DNA from: Clostridiales bacterium
GTDB taxonomy: Bacteria > Bacillota > Clostridia > UBA8921
Direction: 5' to 3'
NCBI GenBank assembly: GCA_003535395.1
Contig: DOHE01000025.1
Location: 6,427 to 17,964 of the forward strand
Length of the DNA stretch: 11,538 bases
Shown here: in pieces, positions 1-6,125 of the stretch
Layout of the letters: each line of letters starts with the position of its first letter
Numbering within the stretch: position 1 is the stretch's first letter
Notes under the pieces: generated by a model
What the model was told of the DNA's origin: nothing
The model's input: the letters and a program-made list of their open reading frames with translations, nothing else
Databases searched by the model: none
Made by a program: the position numbers and the translations under genes

Positions 1-832
1 CCCATGCGGACTCAGGCAGGCGCTGGGTTTTTTTTGATTTATAGCTGATTTTCCGGCTGACTCCCTGCACCGTATCCCCTCTGTACACCCGATTGTCCAG
101 GATACGGCATACTGTGGCAGGATGCCAGCCTGGCTTTGGATCCTGATCTGCCTTTTGTTTGGCCGCTCGGGGTCGTCCTGGAGGTGCGATCCCGGACCGG
201 TTCAGAAACCGGGCGATATCGGAGCAGTTCGAGCCGTCCAGATACAGGGAAAAGATCTTCCTCACTACATCCGCTTCCGGTCCAAAGATGACAAGCCGGT
301 TGTGAAGAACCGTTGATTTCCTGTATCCGTAGGGAGCTGTGCCGATATAGTCGCCGCGCGCGATGCGGTGCTTCAAGCTTGACCGGGTCTTTCGGGAGAT
401 GTCCATCAGATAGCGTTCATTATACCAGGTATCGATCCCCAACGTCTCGCTGCCGTTCCAGGTATCGTAACGCCCGTCCCGGGTCAGCACCCGGACCCCC
501 TTTTCTTCCAGGTTTTCAATAAAAAGAAGTGTCTGGGCATTGCTGCGACCCAGCCTGGACAGGTCTTTCAGCAGCACCAGACTGATCCTGCCTGCATCGG
601 CATCTTCTTTTAGCCGCATAAGACCCGGCCGGTCAAACAAGGCGCCTGACATATTGGGATCTTCATACACAGCGACCACCCTGCCCAGCTTGCTTTCCTG
701 AACATAGGCCTTTAACATGTCCTTCTGGGTTTCCAGGGTGTCTTTTCCTGTTCCGCTTTCTTCCCGGCTTTCCCGGACATAGATCCCGATGCGAAAGTTT
801 TCATTCTGCTTTTCCATAACGCGCTGCTGCAT
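1..832 (-). CDS. Large serine recombinase, N-terminal part (runs off the left edge)
   Basis: The minus strand is open without a stop from position 832 to the window edge, giving 277 codons of a site-specific recombinase that cuts and rejoins DNA through a serine-DNA link. The resolvase catalytic domain covers about residues 13-150. It shows IYVRES, with the expected arginine R20 and nucleophile S22, then MSGALFDRPGL with R68, and LSRLGRS with R93 and R96. A Recombinase-type DNA-binding domain follows, with GTAPYGYRK and later WHPATVCRILDNRVYRGDTVQG. A zinc-ribbon and coiled-coil part would lie outside the window. I chose ATG 832 because GGGA lies 9 nt upstream; ATG 877 and ATG 817 are also in frame but have no clear ribosome binding site. 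The gene starts about 60 bp after the fau stop, on the same strand. Such enzymes usually come with integrative elements, transposons of the TnpX type or phages; which one cannot be told here. Confidence 0.9.
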   Translation of the reverse strand, partial: MQQRVMEKQNENFRIGIYVRESREESGTGKDTLETQKDMLKAYVQESKLGRVVAVYEDPNMSGALFDRPGLMRLKEDADAGRISLVLLKDLSRLGRSNAQTLLFIENLEEKGVRVLTRDGRYDTWNGSETLGIDTWYNERYLMDISRKTRSSLKHRIARGDYIGTAPYGYRKSTVLHNRLVIFGPEADVVRKIFSLYLDGSNCSDIARFLNRSGIAPPGRPRAAKQKADQDPKPGWHPATVCRILDNRVYRGDTVQGVSRKISYKSKKTQRLPESAW

Positions 833-874
833 GTCTGTCTGTCCCGTATAATTACATGCACAAACAGCCGGATT

Positions 875-887
875 CATACCTGGTATG
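875..887. repeat. Short perfect dyad between fau and the recombinase gene
   Basis: CATACC and GGTATG are perfect inverted copies separated by a single T. The dyad lies 3 bp beyond the fau stop codon and 43 bp before the preferred recombinase start. An operator or part of a recombinase attachment site is possible, but a 6-bp dyad can arise by chance. No terminator hairpin with a T-run is seen in this spacer (833-890). Confidence 0.35.
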
Positions 888-890
888 CGG

Positions 891-1484
891 TCAAACGATT
901 CTTCCGGAGATGCCGGAAACCGGTATCAGCCTTTTTTCCGTCAGAATGAGATCGACAGGGATATCGTAGGGCATTGCGGGGATTTCAGGGACAACCTGAC
1001 ACTCAAAAGCCAGCCCTACACGAAGGCAATGGGAAGACAGGCGTTTCATAAAGCGGTCATAATATCCTGCTCCATATCCCAGGCGGGTCCCGTCGTATGA
1101 AAAGGCGACGCCCGGGACCAGGATCAGATCCAGGGTCGCAGGATCCAGGGGAGTTCTGCCAGTGGTCAGGGGTTCAGGGATCCCGTATCTTCCAGGCCGA
1201 AAACAGGGCGCTTCCAGAGAATCGACCGGATAGGCCTCCATCTGCACATCGGATATGACTACCGGAAAACATACGCTTGCCCCCATGGATAATAACTCTG
1301 TCAATATCCCTTTCACAGGGACTTCCTTTCGCACAGGCATATAACCCATCACCCGCTGTGCCGTCTTAACTGCAGGCTGTTTCAGAAAATCCGGTTCCAT
1401 ATTCTGAACGCCTTTTTGCACATAAATGTCGGGTAAGGCTTCCCGGGCTTTTAATGCCCGTATTCGGAACTCATTCCTCTCCAT
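891..1484 (-). CDS. fau: 5-formyltetrahydrofolate cyclo-ligase
   Basis: This cytosolic enzyme converts 5-formyl-THF to 5,10-methenyl-THF using ATP, returning a dead-end storage folate to the one-carbon pool. The 197-residue length fits the family. The diagnostic elements are in order: an N-terminal basic helix (RIRALKAREAL, residues 7-17), GIPEP at 101-105, DLILVPGVAF at 119-128, and the glycine-rich substrate/ATP loop RLGYGAGYYDRF at 134-145. The start ATG lies 14 bp inside the end of the upstream activator gene and has only a weak GGAA upstream, so its translation is probably coupled to that gene. It is the third gene of the folT operon, which fits a shared folate role. The C-terminus is of normal length, so the recombinase that follows has not truncated it. 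The gene is also called ygfA, yqgN or MTHFS in other organisms. Confidence 0.95.
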   Translation of the reverse strand: MERNEFRIRALKAREALPDIYVQKGVQNMEPDFLKQPAVKTAQRVMGYMPVRKEVPVKGILTELLSMGASVCFPVVISDVQMEAYPVDSLEAPCFRPGRYGIPEPLTTGRTPLDPATLDLILVPGVAFSYDGTRLGYGAGYYDRFMKRLSSHCLRVGLAFECQVVPEIPAMPYDIPVDLILTEKRLIPVSGISGRIV

Positions 1485-3318
1485 ACATCATGCATTCCAT
1501 ATACTCATCCATGAAGTCAGAACGGGCAGAAAGCTCTACATACTGTATTCGGCTGCTGATTTCGCCTGCCTGCCGGAGCATATTGACCGATATCAGGCCT
1601 TCCACCGCTCCAGCCCCGGCCGCATTGCCCAGAGAAACGATCTTTCCGCCTGTATCCGATGGAAGAAGTCCAATGTCCAGTGCGCTGCTCACGTCAATAT
1701 AGCTGCCGAATCCGCCTGCCAGGTAGATATGGCGAATATCCGAATACTGTATCCCTGCTTCTTTCAGAAGAATGCGGGGTCCCGCCGCAATAGCCGCTTT
1801 GGCGTTCTGCAGTTCGCGTACATCCTTCTGGGTGATGGCGATATCCAAGGTGCCGGCGGTTTCCTGCTGAGGCACCAGAAGAAAAGCTTTCATCCCATCC
1901 AGGGTGATCAGCCGGTCGTGATAATAAAGTCGTGTGCTTTCCGGCATTTCTTCCAGATCCTGAATCCTGCCTGTGACATCGATGATCCCTGTTTCCAGCA
2001 TGCCGGCAATGGCATCTACGATGCCGGATCCGCAAATACCCAAAGGTTTTCCGGAAGATATGACCGTAAATGAAAATTCCGGTTTCTTTTTTTGTTTGTT
2101 GTAGAGGGTTACGGTATCGATGGCTCCCCCGATCCCGGGCATGCCGTTTCGTATGTTTGCGCCTTCAAAAGCGGGGCCTGCCGCTGTAGAGCAGGCAAAA
2201 ATATGGTCCCGGCTGCCCAGCGCGATTTCCCCGTTGGTCCCAAGGTCCAGCAGCAGGGCATATGTGGGGCTTTCATACAGACCGCTGGACAGGATGGCTG
2301 CCACTGTATCCGCTCCAATATAGGCGGAGACAGAAGGCAGTGCCACCAGCTTGGATCCCGGAAGCACATCAAGACCGAGGGCTGCCGCATCCAAAATATG
2401 CATGGAAGTCGTGGCAGGAATAAAGGGCGCGGAAGCGATGTTCCGGGCGTCCAGCCCAAGCAGGAAATGGATCATCGTAGTGTTGCCCACCACCGTGATC
2501 AGATTGAGGTCTGACGCAGATATGTGTGCTTTTTGACAGAAATAGCCGATGATCTCATTGAAGCAGTCCAGAATGACCCGCTGCAGCTCCTTTGTACCTT
2601 CAGGATTTTCCATGATATGACTGATGCGTGATATGACATCCGCCCCGTACGTGCGCTGAGGGTTCATGCAGGAATATACCTCTTTCTTCCTAAATGTCAC
2701 CAGATCCACCAGGTAGGCGGCAATGGTCGTGGTGCCGATATCCACGGCCATGCCGTAAAGACGGGTGGAACGGTCCCCGGGTTCGATGTGCATGATTTCA
2801 TCACAGCAGGATGTAATGGTGACATTGAACCCGCAGGACCGTAAAATCGAAGGAAGTTTTGCCATGAGATCCAGATTGCAGCGGGTGGCTCCGGTGACCT
2901 GATATATCCGTTCCAGATCTCCTCTTTGATCTTCCAGCCCCGGCATACCCAAATCCATATACCGTTTCTTCACCATGGACATGGGAACGATGGCACGTTC
3001 ATGTCCATCCGTCTTGATGATCGCTTTTTCATCTGAATCGGGGATATATACATCGGCATTTCCAGTCAGATACGTTTTGCAGGCCAGCCGATAACCTCCG
3101 GAAACAGCTTTTGAACCGATTTTAGCGATTTCTTCCTCACCGGGTTCCTTTGCCGGTCCTGCCAGCCGGATCAGACACTTGCCGCAAGTGCCCTTACCCC
3201 CACAGGGTGCCGCCATTTCCAGGGAAGCTTCCCGGATCACGTCCAAAAGCCTTGTTTCAGGTTTCACATCCACCTGTACGATATTTCCGTTGCTGTGTAT
3301 CTGAACCGTATACCCCAT
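1471..3318 (-). CDS. RACo-like reductive activator of corrinoid proteins (2Fe-2S ferredoxin plus ASKHA domain)
   Basis: Proteins of this family use ATP and a reduced Fe-S cluster to bring inactive Co(II) corrinoid proteins back to the methyl-accepting Co(I) state. The N-terminal ferredoxin domain (about residues 1-95) has a plant-type 2Fe-2S pattern with C39, C45, C48 and C80 in CGGKGTCGKC...RLAC. A linker follows, then an actin-like (ASKHA, DUF4445) domain: DIGTTT at 193-198, VVGNTTMIHF at 277-286, LLDLGTNGEIALG at 356-368, STAAGPAFEGA at 377-387, GICGSG at 427-432 and LAGGFGSYID at 533-542. The length of 615 fits RACo. A single 2Fe-2S domain distinguishes it from RamA, which carries two 4Fe-4S clusters. 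GGAG stands 8 nt before the ATG. It follows folT by 19 bp and overlaps fau by 14 bp. No corrinoid protein or methyltransferase lies in the window, so its partner is unknown. The family is sure; the exact substrate is not. Confidence 0.88.
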   Translation of the reverse strand: MGYTVQIHSNGNIVQVDVKPETRLLDVIREASLEMAAPCGGKGTCGKCLIRLAGPAKEPGEEEIAKIGSKAVSGGYRLACKTYLTGNADVYIPDSDEKAIIKTDGHERAIVPMSMVKKRYMDLGMPGLEDQRGDLERIYQVTGATRCNLDLMAKLPSILRSCGFNVTITSCCDEIMHIEPGDRSTRLYGMAVDIGTTTIAAYLVDLVTFRKKEVYSCMNPQRTYGADVISRISHIMENPEGTKELQRVILDCFNEIIGYFCQKAHISASDLNLITVVGNTTMIHFLLGLDARNIASAPFIPATTSMHILDAAALGLDVLPGSKLVALPSVSAYIGADTVAAILSSGLYESPTYALLLDLGTNGEIALGSRDHIFACSTAAGPAFEGANIRNGMPGIGGAIDTVTLYNKQKKKPEFSFTVISSGKPLGICGSGIVDAIAGMLETGIIDVTGRIQDLEEMPESTRLYYHDRLITLDGMKAFLLVPQQETAGTLDIAITQKDVRELQNAKAAIAAGPRILLKEAGIQYSDIRHIYLAGGFGSYIDVSSALDIGLLPSDTGGKIVSLGNAAGAGAVEGLISVNMLRQAGEISSRIQYVELSARSDFMDEYMECMMYGEE

Positions 3319-3337
3319 AGGATCCGCTCCGTTCCTT

Positions 3338-3886
3338 CTATGCTTGACCGCTGCTGAGACTGAATTCCTGCCGCCATTTTTCCAGGTATTTTCCCAATGC
3401 CAGCATGGAAACCACCTGTACCGGCAGCAGCAGGCTAAATTGCATGACCCGTCCCGGCAGGATCGCCAGGTATGTAACCTTCTGCAGCAATGTCAGCCAA
3501 TATGTATTCAAAAATATAGTAATCAAAATTCCAGGTACCGAAAACGCCAGCAATGAACGGACCAGAGTGACGGGTCTTTTATGAAAGAAAAATCCGTAGG
3601 CCAGTCCATACAAAGCGGCACTGATCGTAAATCCCGGGAAGAAGGCTCCTCCTGTCGGGAAAAGAAAGTACCCCACCACATCCGCAGCTGCAGCTGTCAA
3701 CGCACCCACATACGGGCCAAATATATAGGAAGTGACCACGATGGGTAGAAAGTTGAAACTTAAACGAACCGTGCTTCCAAAAAGTTCAAGCCGTAAGATC
3801 CGGGTCAAAACTACATTCAAACCGATCATCAATCCTAAAACAACTACAGTTCTCGTGCCAATACGCAACTTGCTGCCTGAATCCAT
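3338..3886 (-). CDS. folT: Folate-specific ECF transporter S component
   Basis: This 182-residue, very hydrophobic protein has about six membrane segments and is the substrate-binding S component of an energy-coupling-factor importer. It would work with a shared EcfT/EcfA module encoded elsewhere. Features typical of the folate subfamily are an N-terminal segment with VVLGLMIGLNVVLTRIL, then VRLSFNFLPIVVTSYIFGPYVGALTAAAADVVGYFLFPTGGAFFPGFTISA (about residues 40-91), and LNTYWLTLL further on. Family assignment is from these motifs. It is supported by the THF riboswitch directly upstream and by folate-enzyme gene fau downstream. The start ATG has GGAGAGG (3898-3904) 11 nt upstream, slightly far but the best site. 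It is the first gene of the operon. Confidence 0.9.
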   Translation of the reverse strand: MDSGSKLRIGTRTVVVLGLMIGLNVVLTRILRLELFGSTVRLSFNFLPIVVTSYIFGPYVGALTAAAADVVGYFLFPTGGAFFPGFTISAALYGLAYGFFFHKRPVTLVRSLLAFSVPGILITIFLNTYWLTLLQKVTYLAILPGRVMQFSLLLPVQVVSMLALGKYLEKWRQEFSLSSGQA

Positions 3887-3976
3887 CTTTCACGCATCCT
3901 CTCCATTTTTTTCGGCGGTCAAACCGCCAGCGGCACAACCATTTCCTGCGGCTGGGACAGGAAACTCAACGCATGA

Positions 3977-4007
3977 GCCACTAAAAGAGGGACGCCCTTT
4001 TAATGGC
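3977..4007 (-). promoter_or_regulatory. Alternative hairpin of the riboswitch expression platform
   Basis: In the minus-strand RNA, GCCAUUAAAAGGG can pair with CUCUUUUAGUGGC over 13 pairs (two of them G-U) around a 5-nt loop. Its first four bases GCCA are also the 3' strand of riboswitch stem P1, so the full hairpin and P1 exclude each other. Its 3' arm carries CCUCUUU, which can also pair with the GGAGAGG ribosome binding site of folT (five Watson-Crick pairs plus two G-U). There is no U-tract after it, so control of translation rather than termination is the likely output. This is inferred from the pairing alone. Confidence 0.55.
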
Positions 4008-4114
4008 AGCGGAATGCAGCGTGGATACCGCAAACCCTATCGCAGTCAGGGTTTTTCGTCCGGCGGCAACTTCCCGTCCGACCGGCACTTTACGCATCCA
4101 TGCCTACTCTGCCA
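4004..4114 (-). ncRNA. Tetrahydrofolate (THF) riboswitch aptamer upstream of folT
   Basis: The minus-strand RNA matches the THF riboswitch class (Rfam RF01831) as I remember its consensus. P1 is UGGCAG (4114-4109) with CUGCCA (4009-4004). The conserved blocks occur in order: GAGUAGG just inside P1, GCGUAAAGUG (4095-4086), CGGGAAGUUG (4076-4067), GGACGAA, GCGGUAUCC (4031-4023) and UGCAUUCCGCU before the closing strand. P2 forms between GGAU (4099-4096) and AUCC (4026-4023). P3 forms between CCGGUCGG and CCGCCGG (4085-4078 with 4066-4060, one bulge). A further hairpin AAACCCU/AGGGUUU spans 4054-4032. The class is known from Clostridia, mostly upstream of folT or folate synthesis genes, and lowers expression when reduced folate binds. 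About 117 nt separate it from the folT start. Confidence 0.92.
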
Positions 4115-4128
4115 GTATGCTTGGTGAC

Positions 4129-4157
4129 AGTATACAAAAGCCGGAAGGAAATTGCAA
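4129..4157 (-). promoter_or_regulatory. Sigma-A-type promoter of the folT operon
   Basis: On the minus strand TTGCAA (4157-4152) and TATACT (4134-4129) are separated by exactly 17 bp. Transcription would begin near 4122, about 8 nt before the riboswitch P1 stem, which is where a riboswitch promoter is expected. Each hexamer differs from consensus at only one position. Confidence 0.8.
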
Positions 4158-4268
4158 CCAGTAATCGCATGCACTGTGTAAACCTGTAATCGCCGGTAAC
4201 CACATGCAGCGCATGCGCCTGTAATCGCCGGTAACCACATGCAGCGCGTGCACCTGTAATCGCATGCA
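4158..4268. repeat. Imperfect 35-bp tandem repeat array between two divergent promoters
   Basis: Four direct copies lie head to tail. Two are full 35-bp units (4183-4217 and 4218-4252) that differ only in the last few bases. The two outer copies (4158-4182 and 4253-4268) lack an internal 10-bp block. Each unit begins CCTGTAATCG, then CCGGTAACCA (itself a 7/10 match to the first block; this is the piece missing from the outer copies), then CATGCA. In the full units CATGC-AGC-GCATG forms a dyad (4203-4215), with one mismatch in the second copy. The array begins at the base next to the -35 box of the folT promoter and ends at the base next to the -35 box of the RNase J promoter. It has no spacers, and a 35-bp period would break any reading frame, so a coding role is unlikely. 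Confidence 0.9.
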
Positions 4269-4297
4269 TTGACAGCCATGGAGAAATAAGGTAACAT
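4269..4297 (+). promoter_or_regulatory. Candidate sigma-A promoter of the RNase J gene
   Basis: TTGACA (4269-4274, perfect consensus) is followed after 17 bp by TAACAT (4292-4297, 4 of 6 matches). The start would be near 4304, leaving a leader of about 120 nt before the GTG start. The leader contains GGAC at 4317, 4333 and 4344, which could each pair with GTCC at 4324, and the CAGCAC/GTGCTG hairpin described separately. Confidence 0.65.
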
Positions 4298-4367
4298 TTT
4301 GAAGGATACAGCCAATGGACTCTGTCCGGCCGGGACCGTGACGGGACATTATCCGTTTGATTTAATA

Positions 4368-4385
4368 CAGCACAGATCCGTGCTG
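4368..4385 (+). repeat. Small inverted repeat in the RNase J leader
   Basis: CAGCAC and GTGCTG are perfect inverted copies around the 6-nt loop AGATCC. An A/T stretch (4391-4410) and the ribosome binding site follow. It could be a leader hairpin protecting or regulating the mRNA. It is too short, and too far from the T-run, to be a convincing terminator. Confidence 0.45.
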
Positions 4386-4422
4386 GTTTGATAAAAATTT
4401 TTATTTTATTGGAGGATTGTTT

Positions 4423-6114
4423 GTGTCTCAAAAAAAAAGAAAAAAGTCTGCTGGTCAAACCGGGAAACTGAAGGTGATCCCTTTGGGAGGGCTGGGTGAG
4501 ATCGGCAAAAACATTACCGTCATCGAATACGGTAATGATGTCCTTGTTGTTGACTGCGGACTGAGTTTTCCGGATGACGACATGCTGGGCATCGACCTGG
4601 TGATCCCTGATATTTCCTGGCTGGTCAAACAAAAGGACAGGATCCGGGGCATCGTTCTGACCCACGGTCACGAGGACCATATCGGCGCCCTCCCCTATTT
4701 TTTGAAAGAAATCAATGTACCCGTATACGGGACCCGCCTCACCATCGGGCTGGTAAAACTGAAGCTGGAAGAACACGGCATCCTGGAGAGATCCACCCTG
4801 GTCGTTATAGACCATCATCACAGTGTGGACCTGGGCATCTTTACCGTGGAATTCATACCGGTATGTCACAGTATCCCGGATTCCACCGCTCTTGCCATAT
4901 ACACCCCTGTAGGGACCCTTCTGCACAGCGGAGATTTCAAGATCGACCATACTCCCATCGACGAGGTCCCCATGGATTTGTCCAGGATCGCTGAAATCGG
5001 TAAAAGCGGTGTATTGCTGCTCATGTGTGACAGCACCAACGTGGAGCGACGGGGCTATACTATGTCGGAAAGCACGGTGGGAGAATCCTTCGAACAGCTT
5101 TTTATGGAAGCTGGCGGCCGGATCCTGGTAACCACCTTCGCTTCCAATGTTCACCGGATCCAGCAGGTGGTGGATGCGGCTTATAAATTCAACCGCAAGG
5201 TGGCCATCGCCGGCAGGAGTATGGAAAAAGTGGTTTCACTGGCCATGGAGTTGGGATACATCAAGATTCCGCCGGATTGTCTCATCAGCCTGGACCGGAT
5301 CAACCGCCATAATCCTGAGCATCTTTGCATCATCACTACCGGCAGCCAGGGGGAGCCCATGTCCGCCCTGACGCGCATTGCCGCTTCCGAATACAAGCGG
5401 GTGGAAATCGGTTACGGGGATACTGTCGTGATCTCTGCTTCCGCCATACCTGGAAATGAAAAACTTATTTCCAGGGTTATCAATGATCTGTTTAAAAAAG
5501 GCGCGGATGTAGTCTACGAAAAACTTGCGGAAATCCACGTTTCAGGGCACGCCCATGAAGAGGAACTTAAAATCCTGCACTCCCTGGTCAAACCCCGGTT
5601 TTTCATGCCGGTTCACGGAGAATACCGGCATTTGGTCCATCATGCCCGATTAGCCCAGAACCTGGGCTTGCCCCGGGACCGGATCTTCATTATGGAAACC
5701 GGGAATGTTCTTGAATTGAACGGGGAAGAAGCCATGGTTTCCGGCAGCGTAAATTCAGGCAAAATCCTGGTGGATGGACTGGGCGTGGGTGATGTGAGCG
5801 GGATGGTGCTAAGAGATCGGAAACACCTGGCCGAGGACGGCATGGTGGTGGTTGTCATCACCGTAGAGGGAAGCTCCGGTTCCATCCTGGCCGGCCCGGA
5901 TATCATCAGCCGGGGTTTCGTCAATACGCGGGATTCGGATGATCTCATCGGGAAAATGCGTGAAGTGATCCTGACCGCTCTTCGGTATTGCGAAGAAAAA
6001 GGCAAGCACGACTGGAGCACCCGGAAATTGGTGATCAAGGACAAACTTCGGGAATATATCCTGGATAATACAAAACGTAAGCCCATGATCCTTCCTGTTA
6101 TCATGGAGATCTGA
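4423..6114 (+). CDS. rnj: Ribonuclease J
   Basis: RNase J combines 5'-3' exonuclease and endonuclease action and is a main enzyme of mRNA decay and rRNA/sRNA maturation in Gram-positive bacteria; it acts in the cytoplasm. The 564-residue protein has the zinc-binding metallo-beta-lactamase motif THGHEDHIG (H81, H83, D85, H86), a third ligand at VCHSIPDS (H149), and HSGDFK (D171). The beta-CASP insert shows CDSTNVE and TTFASNVHRIQQ, then GHAHEEELKILHSL and PVHGEYRHL (H398), followed by a C-terminal dimerisation region. All metal ligands are present, which fits an active J1-type enzyme. I chose GTG 4423 because GGAGG (4411-4415) lies 7 nt upstream; the in-frame TTG at 4417 is only 1 nt from it. 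The stop is 11 bp from the stop of the convergent tmcAL gene. Confidence 0.96.
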   Translation: MSQKKRKKSAGQTGKLKVIPLGGLGEIGKNITVIEYGNDVLVVDCGLSFPDDDMLGIDLVIPDISWLVKQKDRIRGIVLTHGHEDHIGALPYFLKEINVPVYGTRLTIGLVKLKLEEHGILERSTLVVIDHHHSVDLGIFTVEFIPVCHSIPDSTALAIYTPVGTLLHSGDFKIDHTPIDEVPMDLSRIAEIGKSGVLLLMCDSTNVERRGYTMSESTVGESFEQLFMEAGGRILVTTFASNVHRIQQVVDAAYKFNRKVAIAGRSMEKVVSLAMELGYIKIPPDCLISLDRINRHNPEHLCIITTGSQGEPMSALTRIAASEYKRVEIGYGDTVVISASAIPGNEKLISRVINDLFKKGADVVYEKLAEIHVSGHAHEEELKILHSLVKPRFFMPVHGEYRHLVHHARLAQNLGLPRDRIFIMETGNVLELNGEEAMVSGSVNSGKILVDGLGVGDVSGMVLRDRKHLAEDGMVVVVITVEGSSGSILAGPDIISRGFVNTRDSDDLIGKMREVILTALRYCEEKGKHDWSTRKLVIKDKLREYILDNTKRKPMILPVIMEI

Positions 6115-6125
6115 CCGGAAAGGCA

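Noticed and set aside
122..522. Two short plus-strand open frames in the first 522 bp
   Set aside because: They are shadows of the serine recombinase, which is open on the minus strand over the whole region and shows all catalytic motifs.
1426..2073. 215-codon open frame on the plus strand opposite the corrinoid activator gene
   Set aside because: The minus strand encodes a clear ASKHA domain over the same bases; the plus-strand product has no motif, hydrophobic pattern or ribosome binding site.
3906..3928. Hairpin GGCGGT/ACCGCC next to a run of seven T as a terminator
   Set aside because: On the plus strand the T-run comes before the stem, and on the minus strand the stem is followed by A residues. 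Neither orientation gives an intrinsic terminator.
4158..4268. Repeat array as a CRISPR array
   Set aside because: The units follow each other directly with no unique spacers, and the outer copies are shortened.
4417..4422. TTG at 4417 as the RNase J start
   Set aside because: It is 1 nt from GGAGG. The in-frame GTG at 4423 has the normal 7-nt spacing.
4090..5154. Long open frame of 354 codons on the minus strand opposite RNase J and the repeat array
   Set aside because: It lies antisense to a clear RNase J gene, has low-complexity content without motifs and crosses the riboswitch promoter and repeats. RNase J codon use explains the absence of stops.
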